NCBI GenBank assembly: GCA_015233895.1
Contig: JADFXG010000007.1
Location: 1 to 64,000, forward strand
DNA from: Nitrospirota bacterium
GTDB lineage: Bacteria; Nitrospirota; Thermodesulfovibrionia; Thermodesulfovibrionales; Magnetobacteriaceae
Reading direction: 5' to 3'
DNA length: 64,000 nt
In this document: piece by piece, positions 44,254 through 53,578 of the stretch
How positions within the stretch are numbered: the stretch's first letter is position 1
Layout: every line of letters starts with the position of its first letter
Translations under genes and position numbers: made by a program
The notes under the pieces: generated by a model
The model's input: only the letters and a program-made list of their open reading frames with translations
The model's database searches: none
What the model was told of the DNA's origin: nothing

Positions 44254-45563
44254 TAAACAACGAGCTCACCTTCAAGGGAGTGTTTAAAGCCCTCTATGAT
44301 TTTTACCATAACAACTCTTCCCCTTTCAGTGTTTTCACCCGGCAGGAAACTAACAATTTTATTTGAGGTAGTTCGTCCAAACCACTTATTCTCAGAATTG
44401 GTTTCATTTTTGCCCTCTGTCATGACCTCAAAGCACCTGCCCTCAAGGGATTTATTTATCCTTTCAGTGATTGTATCTGAAACAGTCAGGATTTCCGCAA
44501 GTCTTTGAGATTTTATTGAGTCACTGAGCTGGTGTTCCATGCCGGTTGCCTTAGTATTTGGTCTTTGAGAGTATTTAAACGCAAATATGCCGTCAAATTC
44601 TATTTCTTTCAGCGCCCTTACGGTCTCTTTGTGGTCTGAGTCGGTCTCTCCCGGAAACCCTGCAATTATATCTGTAGTGATTGCAATGTCCGGTACGTGT
44701 TTGCGCAGAAGCTGTATCTTACAAAAATACTCCTCGTAAGTGTATTTTCTGTTCATACGTGCAAGCACACTGCTGGAGCCGGATTGGACAGGAAGATGAA
44801 TGTGATTACAGATTTTTTTGGTTTCCCCAATAGTTGAAGCTAACTGAACTGTCAGGTCTTTGGGGTGAGATGTTATAAAGCGAATTCTTAAAATCCCTTC
44901 AATATTGCTTATCATCGTTAGAAGCTCTGGGAAAGTGCACCCTCCGTTATAGGAATTCACATTTTGTCCAAGCAGCGTGATTTCCTTATAACCAATACCT
45001 GCAAGGTCTCTGATTTCTGTTATTATGTGTTCAAACGGCCTTGAGCGCTCTCTGCCCCTTGTGTATGGCACAACACAGTAGCTGCAGTAGTTGTTACATC
45101 CATACATAATATTAACCCATGCTCGCAAGTCATTATCACGGTGTGGTGTTTGAAGTTTTTCATCCTCTGCTTCATAGTTTTCCTTTGTAAAGGCAGTCCG
45201 GTTTTCATCGTAAAGAAATTCTTTAAGGCCAAATATGTTTTGAGGGCCAAAGGAGAAATCCACTGACGGATGCGATTTCAAAAGCGCCCTTCCCTGCTGT
45301 TGAGCAATACAGCCGGATACGGCTATTTTTAACTCGGGGTGTTTCTTTTTTTGCAGGCTTAATCTGCCAAGCTCGCTCAGGAATTTCTGTTCCGCTTTCT
45401 CTCTTATGCTGCAAGTGTTAAGAACCACTAGGGAGGCTCCCTCAGGGGTATCCGAAATATCGTAGCCCTCCCCTTTCAAAATACCCTTTATGTGTTCCGA
45501 ATCACGGACATTCATCTGACAGCCCCATGTATGAATGTAGGCTGTTAATTTATCTCTTGTCAC
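44253..45563 (-). CDS. miaB: tRNA-2-methylthio-N6-dimethylallyladenosine synthase MiaB
   Basis: 436 residues. UPF0004 domain with WGCQMNVRDSE, then radical SAM cysteines in YGCNNYCSYCVVPYTRGRERSRP and a C-terminal TRAM domain (to LEGELV). It adds the methylthio group to i6A37 of tRNAs. Having miaB followed at once by mtaB puts both methylthiotransferases of tRNA position 37 in one operon. Confidence 0.95.
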   Translation of the reverse strand: MTRDKLTAYIHTWGCQMNVRDSEHIKGILKGEGYDISDTPEGASLVVLNTCSIREKAEQKFLSELGRLSLQKKKHPELKIAVSGCIAQQQGRALLKSHPSVDFSFGPQNIFGLKEFLYDENRTAFTKENYEAEDEKLQTPHRDNDLRAWVNIMYGCNNYCSYCVVPYTRGRERSRPFEHIITEIRDLAGIGYKEITLLGQNVNSYNGGCTFPELLTMISNIEGILRIRFITSHPKDLTVQLASTIGETKKICNHIHLPVQSGSSSVLARMNRKYTYEEYFCKIQLLRKHVPDIAITTDIIAGFPGETDSDHKETVRALKEIEFDGIFAFKYSQRPNTKATGMEHQLSDSIKSQRLAEILTVSDTITERINKSLEGRCFEVMTEGKNETNSENKWFGRTTSNKIVSFLPGENTERGRVVMVKIIEGFKHSLEGELVV

Positions 45564-45576
45564 TTTGTTTCGTTCC

Positions 45577-46302
45577 TTAATAATTTAGTATTTCAAGCAA
45601 GTCTGAGTTGTCTCTTCTTTCGTAATCATTGCCGGAGCGTCTTCTTTTTTCAAATTCCTCTCTGGCCTTAGCAACATCACCTTTGAAGTAGGGATCTATT
45701 GCCAGAGCCTGCATGAGTTTTTCTGAGGCTTCACCGTAACGTCCCATAGCGTTCAGTACCAGTGCCATACCGACAAAGGAGCTGCTGCTTTTTACATTTC
45801 TCATCAGTGATTCATTAAATGCGTTCAGGGCCTCCCGCAACTTTCCAACCCGGTAGAGAGAGTAGCCGAGATTATTGTAGGCTCGATCTGGTTTTTCATA
45901 AAATTGGTTTTCCAGCGCTTTTTTAAAGCAATGTATGGATCCCTCCCATAGTCCGGATTTTGCATAAGTTATCCCCAAATTGTTGTATGCTTCAGAGTAA
46001 CTGGAGTCAGAATGTATAGCTTTTTTAAAAGCCTCTGTTGCACCTTTCAAATCCTGAAAATGCAGACAGGTAAGGCCAAGTGCATTGAGTGACTCTTTAT
46101 CGTCAGGGTCTATTTCAAGCGCTTTCTTAAACTCAATCTGTGCTCCCTGGAAATCCTGTTCGTTTATCTTAGACATTCCCATCTTATAATGTGAAACCAG
46201 GAGTTTGTTCTTGTTTGGCGAATCACTCTGTGTAGTTGCGCAGGAAAATAACATGGCTGACATTACCGTCAGTAATACTGCTGCATTTTTTAGTTTATCC
46301 AA
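45577..46302 (-). CDS. TPR-repeat lipoprotein (NlpI/PilF-like)
   Basis: 241 residues. A signal peptide ends in a lipobox (LFSC, C21). It is followed by about five TPR units from residue 40 (FKKALEIDPDDKESLNALG; AFKKAIHSDSSYSEAYNNLGI ...). The lipidated N-terminus and short TPR array fit NlpI/PilF-type lipoproteins, but no specific function can be read. It lies between scpA and miaB in the operon, with 49 bases to scpA and 13 to miaB. Confidence 0.85.
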   Translation of the reverse strand: MDKLKNAAVLLTVMSAMLFSCATTQSDSPNKNKLLVSHYKMGMSKINEQDFQGAQIEFKKALEIDPDDKESLNALGLTCLHFQDLKGATEAFKKAIHSDSSYSEAYNNLGITYAKSGLWEGSIHCFKKALENQFYEKPDRAYNNLGYSLYRVGKLREALNAFNESLMRNVKSSSSFVGMALVLNAMGRYGEASEKLMQALAIDPYFKGDVAKAREEFEKRRRSGNDYERRDNSDLLEILNY

Positions 46303-46351
46303 ATTCTGTTACCTCCGGAGTGTTTCTTTGTAATTTTATTTAAATTACACA

Positions 46352-47068
46352 TTAGCGTTTAACAATTTTAATCTCACCGAAATATTGCTCCTGAAAAACA
46401 CAAGCAAGCCCCAGCCTCAGTATTTCCAGCAAAGCAAGGAAAGATACTATCATATCCACCTTATCATCTGTCTCTTCAAAAATATCGTTAAAGGTTATTT
46501 CTTTTTCTATTTCAAGCCTCTCCATGATGATAGCAATTTTGTCTTTTAAGGTCAAGCTCTCTCTGGTAATAAGCCTCGCTTCAACAGGTTTTTTATCTAT
46601 CAAAGAGGAAAAAGCCCTTAATAGCACATATAGGTCAACGCTGAACAACGACTGTTTAACTTCTGAGGTATCCTCGTCAATCCACTGAGGGTCCCGGTAA
46701 AAGCAGGTTTCTCCAAAACTCTCTTTTTCCTTAAGTAACAGTGCCGCCTCTTTAAATGACTGATACGAAAGCAGCCTTTGTACAAGCTCAAGCCGCGGGT
46801 CCTCATCCTCATCCAATGCGTCCTGATGCTCAACCGGCAGCAGCATTCGTGACTTTATATGTATCAGGGTTGCTGCCATAACAAGAAACTCGCTTGCTAT
46901 ATCCACGTTCAGCTCCTTAGTCCATGCTGCAAGGTACTCAAGGTACTGTCTGGTGATAAACGCTATTGGAATGTCATAGATGTCTATTTTGTTTTTTTGA
47001 ATCAGGGAAAGAAGCAGATCCAGCGGGCCTTCATAAATAGGAAGTTTTACTTTAAGTTCCTGTTCCAT
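46352..47068 (-). CDS. scpA: Segregation and condensation protein ScpA
   Basis: 238 residues. ScpA (kleisin) with the N-terminal YEGPLDLLLSLIQKNKIDIYDIPI and the 'FLVMAATLIHIKSRMLLP' helix, and a C-terminal winged-helix part. It joins SMC and ScpB to condense chromosomes. scpB, often the next gene, is not present in this window. It begins right after the ubiA stop. Confidence 0.93.
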   Translation of the reverse strand: MEQELKVKLPIYEGPLDLLLSLIQKNKIDIYDIPIAFITRQYLEYLAAWTKELNVDIASEFLVMAATLIHIKSRMLLPVEHQDALDEDEDPRLELVQRLLSYQSFKEAALLLKEKESFGETCFYRDPQWIDEDTSEVKQSLFSVDLYVLLRAFSSLIDKKPVEARLITRESLTLKDKIAIIMERLEIEKEITFNDIFEETDDKVDMIVSFLALLEILRLGLACVFQEQYFGEIKIVKR

Positions 47069-47935
47069 CTATCTTTTAAATACAGTATTTTCAAGCAGTA
47101 CAAACACAAAAACCGTGACACTTATATAGCCGTTAATATTAAAAAAAGCCATATCAAGCTTACTAAGATCATTGGGTTTAACCAGCGAGTGTTCATATAT
47201 CAAAAGAGCAGCAACAACGCTGATTCCAATAAAGTAAACAAATCCCATCTTAAAAAACACTCCCGTTACTGCAAGCAAAATAAATGTAAGCAGATGAAAA
47301 ACCCTTGAAAGTGTGATAGCTCTTTTAACTCCAAATCTCTGCGGTATGGAGTAAAGGCCATGTGTCTTATCAAAGTCAACATCCTGAAGGGCATACAGGA
47401 TGTCAAAACCGGCAAGCCAAAACACTACGGCAAAAACCAGCGGCAAGATTGATAAAGAAAACTCACCCCTTATCGCTATCCATGCTCCAAGGGGAGCGCC
47501 GGATATCGCAATCCCCAGAAACAGGTGGGAACTCCACGTAAAACGCTTTGTGTATGAGTAAAAAAACAACACTGCTAAGACAACTGGTGAGAGTTTAAAA
47601 CATAGTGGATTCAGCATGTAGGCAGAGAGCACAAAAAGGGCTGAAAACATGGCGGTAAACACTGAGGCTTCGGCCAGTTTGACGGCTCCAGCGGGTATTT
47701 CACGGTTTTTAGTGCGAGGATTTAGCGCATCAATTTTTCTGTCAGCTATCCTGTTTAATCCCATTGCAGCTGAGCGCGCACTAACCATGGCTGCCGTTAT
47801 CCAGAGAATTTGCCTGCCTGTAGGAATCCCGGCGCACGCAAGAACTCCGGAGGTAAAGGCAAATGGAAGGGCAAACACCGAGTGGGAAAACTTTATCATC
47901 TTCAGGTAAAGTCCGGTACGCTTTATAAAGTGCAT
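47069..47935 (-). CDS. UbiA-family prenyltransferase (4-hydroxybenzoate/MqnP-type)
   Basis: 288 residues with about nine membrane helices. The first prenyl-diphosphate motif is NRIADRKID (61-69), followed by KNREIPAG; the second is DVDFDKTHGLYSIP. These fit the UbiA/MqnP group that attaches a polyprenyl chain to an aromatic acid in quinone synthesis. In Nitrospirota the futalosine route to menaquinone is common, so MqnP is a fair guess; the substrate cannot be read from sequence. Confidence 0.88.
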   Translation of the reverse strand: MHFIKRTGLYLKMIKFSHSVFALPFAFTSGVLACAGIPTGRQILWITAAMVSARSAAMGLNRIADRKIDALNPRTKNREIPAGAVKLAEASVFTAMFSALFVLSAYMLNPLCFKLSPVVLAVLFFYSYTKRFTWSSHLFLGIAISGAPLGAWIAIRGEFSLSILPLVFAVVFWLAGFDILYALQDVDFDKTHGLYSIPQRFGVKRAITLSRVFHLLTFILLAVTGVFFKMGFVYFIGISVVAALLIYEHSLVKPNDLSKLDMAFFNINGYISVTVFVFVLLENTVFKR

Positions 47936-47945
47936 TCTGTGGGTA

Positions 47946-49676
47946 CTATTTCGATTGAGAAAGTTGTTTTAGCAACAAGGCATTCTCTAATGCAATGGAG
48001 ACCTCTTCACAAAGCGCCATTGCAAAGTCTATTTCATCTTTAGTAAAGTCCCTGTGCTGCGTGGTTAAAAGCCGTAACACTCCGATAGTGTTGTTGTTAT
48101 ACGACATCAAGGGGACTGCAAGCAGGCTCTTTATGCCCTCCTCCTCGGCCTCCTTGTGATACACCACACGCGGGTCCTTGCCTACGTCATAGATGGCAAC
48201 AGGTTCGCCCTTAAGAGCCGCCTTTATATTTTCCTCGCCCTCAACGTCTCCGCGGCTAAGGTACTGGGTGCTTAGCCCTGAGGATGCCATAAGTTTTAAC
48301 TTATTCGTCTCCGGATCTATTAACCTTATAGTGGCAGCCTTTGTATTCATCACCTCAGGAAGTTTCTTCACTATTAAATCCATAATCTCGTTGGGGTCCT
48401 TATGCTTACTCATCAGCTTGGTAATTTCCTGTATTGTTTTTAAATAGGTTACCTCTTTGTACTTCTTTTCGTACATTCTTGCATTTTCTATTGCAATCCC
48501 GCACTGTTCAGCCAGAAAAGATGAAAAATCGGTCTCCTCCTGGGTGAAGTTTTTATACCACCCGGTATATATGGTTAGCACGCCAATTAATTTATCTCTT
48601 ACCTGAATCGGAACAGTCAATATGCTCTTAATGCCCTCTTCTATGATGTCCTTTTTATTTAGAACCCGGCTGTCCGTTGTTGCATCATAAATGGCAACCG
48701 GGGACAGATTAAGCTCCTGCAATATTCTTATGTCCTTTTCGTGAGGAAAGGGTAATGCCGGATTCTCAAGATACAGGTATCTTAATGCCTGAGATATGTT
48801 CATATCTTTCAGAGGAGTGTTTGCAAAAAATCTCTCTTTCAGTCCGCATGAGGCCACAACAGTGAATTTCTTTGTTATTTCATCAATCAGCTTTATTGTA
48901 ACAGCCTTAACCCTGAAAGCCTCAGCTATCTTAAATACTATACTATTCAGAACCTCCTCAAGTTTAAGTGAGGAACTTACCGCCTTTGAAATCTCCCTGA
49001 ACAGCCTCAGATATTCCTTTTCTCTTGTGACCATAGTTTCATACTCTTTGGCATTCATAATGACTATAGCAGCCTGTTCGGCAATAGCCATGAGAAATTT
49101 CCTGTCCTCCTCGACATAGTCACGAGGCTCTGCCGTGTACATCCTGAGTACCCCTATGATCTCATCTTTGAATCTCAGCGGGATTGATAAAATACTGCTG
49201 ATTCCCTCTTTTTTAGCCTCCTTATGGTACTTTGAATCCTCATCAAAGGTTATATCGTAAACAGAGACTTGTTTACCGGAGAGGGCATCCTCAATGCTCT
49301 TATCAATTACAACCGAACCTTTATTGACATACTCCTTACTTAAACCATAGTGTGCAGCTACGTCAAGAGTTCCTGACTTTTTATTTATAAGTCTAAGAAG
49401 ACTTGCCTTTACGTTCATTACTTTTACTATGCTTGTCACAATCAGATTAAGGGTTTCCTCTAAAGAAATACTTGAACTTATGACTTTGCATATATTTTGA
49501 TAGCTTTCAAGATACACTCTTTTTTCAAAAATTTTCTCTGAACAGCCAGGGCACATTCCGTGAGTGGTCTCACCCAGGCCCTTAGCTGCAAAGTACTCTT
49601 CTATAGTTTGCCATGAAGTGTCGTCTGCCCTGATTTTTTTACACCATCCGCAGACCATTTTTAATTGATTATCCAT
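47946..49676 (-). CDS. Triple-GAF sensor protein with an N-terminal zinc-finger-like domain
   Basis: 576 residues. The first ~50 residues have two CxxC pairs (C9/C12 and C42/C45), with the layout 'MVCGWCKKI...W..IE.Y.....THGMCPGC', a small metal-binding module seen on signalling proteins. Three GAF domains follow, at about 60-210, 225-390 and 405-560, each with the VPL/IGVL-type core strand. No kinase, cyclase or other output is present, so it may work by protein contact. It starts 2 bases after purC and ends 10 bases before ubiA, so it is co-transcribed with metabolic genes. Confidence 0.85.
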   Translation of the reverse strand: MDNQLKMVCGWCKKIRADDTSWQTIEEYFAAKGLGETTHGMCPGCSEKIFEKRVYLESYQNICKVISSSISLEETLNLIVTSIVKVMNVKASLLRLINKKSGTLDVAAHYGLSKEYVNKGSVVIDKSIEDALSGKQVSVYDITFDEDSKYHKEAKKEGISSILSIPLRFKDEIIGVLRMYTAEPRDYVEEDRKFLMAIAEQAAIVIMNAKEYETMVTREKEYLRLFREISKAVSSSLKLEEVLNSIVFKIAEAFRVKAVTIKLIDEITKKFTVVASCGLKERFFANTPLKDMNISQALRYLYLENPALPFPHEKDIRILQELNLSPVAIYDATTDSRVLNKKDIIEEGIKSILTVPIQVRDKLIGVLTIYTGWYKNFTQEETDFSSFLAEQCGIAIENARMYEKKYKEVTYLKTIQEITKLMSKHKDPNEIMDLIVKKLPEVMNTKAATIRLIDPETNKLKLMASSGLSTQYLSRGDVEGEENIKAALKGEPVAIYDVGKDPRVVYHKEAEEEGIKSLLAVPLMSYNNNTIGVLRLLTTQHRDFTKDEIDFAMALCEEVSIALENALLLKQLSQSK

Positions 49677-49678
49677 CG

Positions 49679-50554
49679 TTATCCCGTTAAAATGTTAAGT
49701 ATTTCTTTATACTTCTGAGTTGTTTTTTCTATCACCTCAGGCGGTAGCACAGGGCCTGGGTAAGTCTTATCCCAACTGAGAGTCAGCAGGTAGTCTCTCA
49801 CTATTTGCTTATCAAAACTCTCCTGAGGGCCACCACTACGGTATTTTGCTTTTGGCCAGAATCTTGAAGAGTCAGGAGTCAGAACCTCATCTATCAAAAT
49901 AGTCTCTCCGTCAAATAAACCGAACTCAAACTTGGTATCAGCTATTATGATTCCTTTTGACAAAGCATAGGCTGAAGCTTTTTTATAAATATTTAAACTA
50001 AGCTCTTTGAGTTTTTCCATTTGGCTTGCTCCGACAAGCTTAGATGCCTCATCAAACGATATATTAATGTCGTGGCCGTGTTCAGCTTTTGTGCTGGGAG
50101 TAAAAATCGGTTCGTTAAGTTTATCAGACTCTTTAAGCCCCTCAGGCAGACTGATTCCGCAAACTTTACCGCTTTTTTTGTACTCGCTCCATGCTGAGCC
50201 GGAAATATATCCCCTCACTATACACTCAACCGGAAATGTGACGGCTTTTTTAACAAGCAGCGCCCTACCCTTCAAGCTCTCATTGTATTTATGGCAAACC
50301 TCTGGAAATTCTGATATATCAGTGCTTTGAAGATGGTTTCCAACAATATCCTTTAGAAACGAAAACCAAAAAGTGGAAATCGCAGTAAGCACCTCTCCTT
50401 TAGAGGGTATGCAGTCAGGCAGTACAACATCAAAGGCTGATAGCCTGTCTGTTGCGATAAACAGGAGGTATTGTCCAATTTCATATATATCCCTGACTTT
50501 GCCCCTTCTGAGCAATTTTAAATCACTGAAATCGGTCTCTCTTACAACACTCAT
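49679..50554 (-). CDS. purC: Phosphoribosylaminoimidazole-succinocarboxamide synthase (SAICAR synthetase)
   Basis: 291 residues. [12 protein letters not shown] at the start binds [21 protein letters not shown] and ADTKFEFG are family signatures. It joins aspartate to CAIR in purine synthesis. The length is that of the longer (yeast/bacterial type II) form. It is first in the minus-strand operon and diverges from bioB. Confidence 0.95.
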   Translation of the reverse strand: MSVVRETDFSDLKLLRRGKVRDIYEIGQYLLFIATDRLSAFDVVLPDCIPSKGEVLTAISTFWFSFLKDIVGNHLQSTDISEFPEVCHKYNESLKGRALLVKKAVTFPVECIVRGYISGSAWSEYKKSGKVCGISLPEGLKESDKLNEPIFTPSTKAEHGHDINISFDEASKLVGASQMEKLKELSLNIYKKASAYALSKGIIIADTKFEFGLFDGETILIDEVLTPDSSRFWPKAKYRSGGPQESFDKQIVRDYLLTLSWDKTYPGPVLPPEVIEKTTQKYKEILNILTG

Positions 50555-50760
50555 ACGGGCATTCCCTTTAACACAGAACGTTTCTGTCCTTTTGAATTTT
50601 CATGAAAAAATGCAAAATAGCCAATAACATAATATATGATAACAGAAATTATTGTCAAGTTAGAGTAAAATTCTTGTGTGCAACTAAAATAAAAATGTCA
50701 GGAATTGTTATACTTAAACACAGTGGCCTTTTTAAATTACAGCCATTTTTTTTATGGGTT

Positions 50761-51723
50761 ATGGTTACAAAGTTAAAAGATAAGGTACTTGAGGGTAAAA
50801 GCCTGACAAGGAACGAGGCTGTGGATATATGCAGCCTTCCCAACAGCCGCCTTTATGAGCTAATGGCTGCCGCCTCTGCTATCAGACAGCATCACAGGGG
50901 TGATTTAATAGACCTGTGCTCGATAGTTAATGCCAAATCCGGCGGGTGTTCTGAGGACTGCTCCTTCTGCGCACAGTCTTATGAGTCTAAGGCCGATATT
51001 GAGCGTTATCCGCTTAAAAGCTATAAGCAGATTGCCGCCGCTGCAATAAGCGCCAAAAAAAACGGCGCCAGACGTTTTTGTCTGGTTACTGGCGGTAAAA
51101 GAGTGCAGGACGGCGAGTTAATAAAACTCTCCGATATGGTCAAATCCATAAGCGCCGAGGGACTGCTCCCTTGCGCCACTCTGGGGCTTCTTAATGAAGA
51201 TTCCCTGAGCTTACTAAAAGATTCCGGACTCAACCGCTACCACCACAATATTGAGACATCAGAGCGGTTTTTCCCACAGGTTTGCCACACTCATACTTTT
51301 AAAGATAAGGTCAAAACCATCGAAGCCGCTAAATTGACAGGGCTGTCTCTGTGCTCCGGCGGCATATTTGGCCTTGGTGAAAACTGGGAGGATAGAATAG
51401 ATATGGCTTTTTTTCTGAGAGATATTGAGGCGGACTCAATTCCAATAAATTTTCTCACTCCTGTTGCCGGTACCAAAATGGCAGATGTTTCCCCGCTTGA
51501 CCCGGCAGATGCGCTAAAAATAATAAGTCTCTACAGATTCATACTGCCCCAGAGGGAAATTCGCATCTGCGGCGGCAGGATGCAAACACTGGGAGAGTTT
51601 AATTCCTTCATATTTATGGCAGGCGCCGATGGCCTGCTCATCGGAAATTATTTAACCACCACAGGGCGCTCTCCGGTTCTGGACACAAGGTTTATTGAGC
51701 TTTCGGGGTTTAGGTACAAATGA
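50761..51723 (+). CDS. bioB: Biotin synthase
   Basis: 320 residues from the ATG at 50761. The radical SAM motif C63-x3-C67-x2-C70 (SEDCSFCAQS) and the later biotin-synthase blocks (YHHNIETS, CSGGIFGLGE, NFLTPVAGT, ICGGRMQTLG) are complete. It inserts sulfur into dethiobiotin. The frame is open for 53 more codons upstream, but only from here does the family's N-terminus fit. No clear ribosome binding site is visible. No other bio gene is nearby. Confidence 0.93.
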   Translation: MVTKLKDKVLEGKSLTRNEAVDICSLPNSRLYELMAAASAIRQHHRGDLIDLCSIVNAKSGGCSEDCSFCAQSYESKADIERYPLKSYKQIAAAAISAKKNGARRFCLVTGGKRVQDGELIKLSDMVKSISAEGLLPCATLGLLNEDSLSLLKDSGLNRYHHNIETSERFFPQVCHTHTFKDKVKTIEAAKLTGLSLCSGGIFGLGENWEDRIDMAFFLRDIEADSIPINFLTPVAGTKMADVSPLDPADALKIISLYRFILPQREIRICGGRMQTLGEFNSFIFMAGADGLLIGNYLTTTGRSPVLDTRFIELSGFRYK

Positions 51724-51752
51724 CGGAAGTACATCTTTACCATCTAAATACC

Positions 51753-52661
51753 TCATTTTCCAGCCTTTTTCAATAACTCTTCTTCTATTTCTATGTCCCA
51801 GGCCAAAAGCGCTTCACGTCTGCTTTCTCTTGCCTCTCTTATAAGGCGCAGATTACGAGCTGTGGTTTCAGGCTCCCAGGGCTCCCGCACTAATGTCAGA
51901 GCTTTTGTAAGTGATTTAAGTGAATTTTCTTTTTCTTTAGCTAATACATTTAATTCAAGAAGCGTTGCGTAGTCCCAGTAATCCGGCTTTCCTGTAACTA
52001 TCCGGCGCTCTACTGCATAATGCACTACAGGTATTAGCTGCTCACGCCTTGGATCAGGTGGAGTCTGTAGTTCCATCAGAGTTACTGCATTAACACCGGG
52101 ATAAGCATCCCGCCAATCTGATTCAAAACCCTTTAAATAAGTTTCGACTGCTTTATTAAGATAATCAGCAGCAGCAATTTCTTGCCCTTTCTTTATTTCT
52201 GCCTCCCATCTGTCTTTATACACTCTGCCTAAAATCCCGCATGTCTCACTGCTTGGACCACGTTTGTTTATCTGTGTTAAGAGAACAGCTTCAGCCTCCT
52301 CAGATTTACCATCGCGATTCAGTGCAAACCCAAGTTGTTCCTGAATCATAAGCTCAGAAGCTAAAGGCTTAGACATCTTATCAACCAATGCTATCATGTT
52401 TTTATAGGCGCCAACTGCCCGATAAGAAAGAAATAAGTCAACAACAACACCTGCCTCCGCTTTCTCTATTGAAGGAATCTCATTCTCTATCTCACGCAGT
52501 GACTCTACTCCCTCTTTTCTTGCACTTTTGAGACGCACCTTAAACTCCGGGGAGTAATCCGCTATCTCTCTGAAAAGATCTGTTTTGGTGTGGGCTATAT
52601 TAGAAAACTCTCCGACAAGTTGATAAAGAGGATTTTCTGTCTTAACCATTTTATGATACAC
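51753..52661 (-). CDS. DUF4071 / TRAF-binding-domain-like TPR protein
   Basis: 302 residues, all helical. The stretch LGRVYKDRW ... YLNKAVETYLKGFESDWRDAYPGVNAVTLMEL (about 145-215) is the signature of the DUF4071 (MAP3K TRAF-binding-like) family, a TPR-like fold. In bacteria it often sits next to or within signalling or stress proteins with TIR or caspase-like parts. No effector domain is present in this chain. It is transcribed alone and convergent with bioB. Confidence 0.75.
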   Translation of the reverse strand: MYHKMVKTENPLYQLVGEFSNIAHTKTDLFREIADYSPEFKVRLKSARKEGVESLREIENEIPSIEKAEAGVVVDLFLSYRAVGAYKNMIALVDKMSKPLASELMIQEQLGFALNRDGKSEEAEAVLLTQINKRGPSSETCGILGRVYKDRWEAEIKKGQEIAAADYLNKAVETYLKGFESDWRDAYPGVNAVTLMELQTPPDPRREQLIPVVHYAVERRIVTGKPDYWDYATLLELNVLAKEKENSLKSLTKALTLVREPWEPETTARNLRLIREARESRREALLAWDIEIEEELLKKAGK

Positions 52662-52776
52662 TCCTTATGCAAAAAAATCCTTTTTCTTTAACCCGTATAA
52701 AAATTGTAGCAAATTATATTTTTATCTGTCAATCCGTTTTGCAGGCATAACTCTTCCTTAAAATATCTTCCTTAAA

Positions 52777-53487
52777 TCAAATTCTCCTGGCTGTCAGCAT
52801 TATAAGCGGAGTGTCGCACTCTGGGGTGCTTTCTACCGTAAAGCCGCATGTTTTCAACATAGCCACCCACTTGTCAACTTTAAGTCTTGTCTTTGAAATC
52901 CGATAGAAATCCACATTTAAGCGCCTTTTTATATTCTCAGGAAGGGATCCGATGAGCTTGATTATAATGTTATGATTATAGAATTTTATTTTGACGTTTT
53001 CAATCCGCCTTTCCAAATGCCTGTCATCTGGGACGGTCAGAGCAAAGTACCCGCCTGGTTTTAAAGCTCTAAATATTTCTTTGAAATAAACAGCTGGCTC
53101 CCCAATGTATTCAAACACGCTTGATGCTGTTACGGCATCAAAAGTCTTGTCATTAAACGGTAATGTCTGCGGGCGGTTCTTGTCGGCGCCTGTAAATATT
53201 ATGCCTGATGAGCTATACCTCTCCTGTGCCCTTTTTATCATCAACTCCGAAATGTCATAGCCCTGTACATTAAATCCGGCCTCTTTTAGCGAATTGGTCA
53301 AGTCCCCGCTCCCGCAGCCAAAGTCAAGCACAAGTGAACCTTGCGGTAATTTTTCTGTTAGAACGCTGGAGAATCTAATAGTCCTTGCGGCCATTACCCC
53401 GTCTGCCTCGTAGTTTTTCTCCCATGAGCCGGAATATTTGTTAAAGAAACTCTCTACTTTCTCTGTATGTTTTGTATTATTTTCCAT
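52777..53487 (-). CDS. SAM-dependent class I methyltransferase
   Basis: 236 residues. Rossmann-type methyltransferase: motif I VLDFGCGSGDLT, then D in VQGYDISELM, and FDAVTASSVFEYIGEP with YFALTVPD. It fits the UbiE/methyltransferase_11 group. The substrate cannot be read from sequence. It diverges from the HEAT-repeat gene across a 90-base gap. Confidence 0.85.
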   Translation of the reverse strand: MENNTKHTEKVESFFNKYSGSWEKNYEADGVMAARTIRFSSVLTEKLPQGSLVLDFGCGSGDLTNSLKEAGFNVQGYDISELMIKRAQERYSSSGIIFTGADKNRPQTLPFNDKTFDAVTASSVFEYIGEPAVYFKEIFRALKPGGYFALTVPDDRHLERRIENVKIKFYNHNIIIKLIGSLPENIKRRLNVDFYRISKTRLKVDKWVAMLKTCGFTVESTPECDTPLIMLTARRI

Positions 53488-53535
53488 TTAGCAAACATTA
53501 AATCATAATTTCTAAACAAAACAGAAACATCCTAA

Positions 53536-53565
53536 TTGATTTTAACATGTATTGAATTATATAAT
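53536..53565 (+). promoter_or_regulatory. Sigma70-type promoter of the chemotaxis operon
   Basis: TTGATT (53536-53541), an 18-base spacer and a perfect TATAAT (53560-53565). The expected start of RNA near 53572 leaves a leader of only about 7 bases before the ATG at 53579, with no Shine-Dalgarno sequence. Confidence 0.6.
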
Positions 53566-53578
53566 ACAATGGTTTCGA

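Noticed and set aside
46859-47308. Long plus-strand frame of 149 codons
   Set aside because: It lies antisense across scpA and ubiA, both of which are clear genes; no family resemblance.
50602-50760. N-terminal extension of BioB
   Set aside because: The 53 extra codons do not resemble the family and contain low-complexity A/T-rich sequence.
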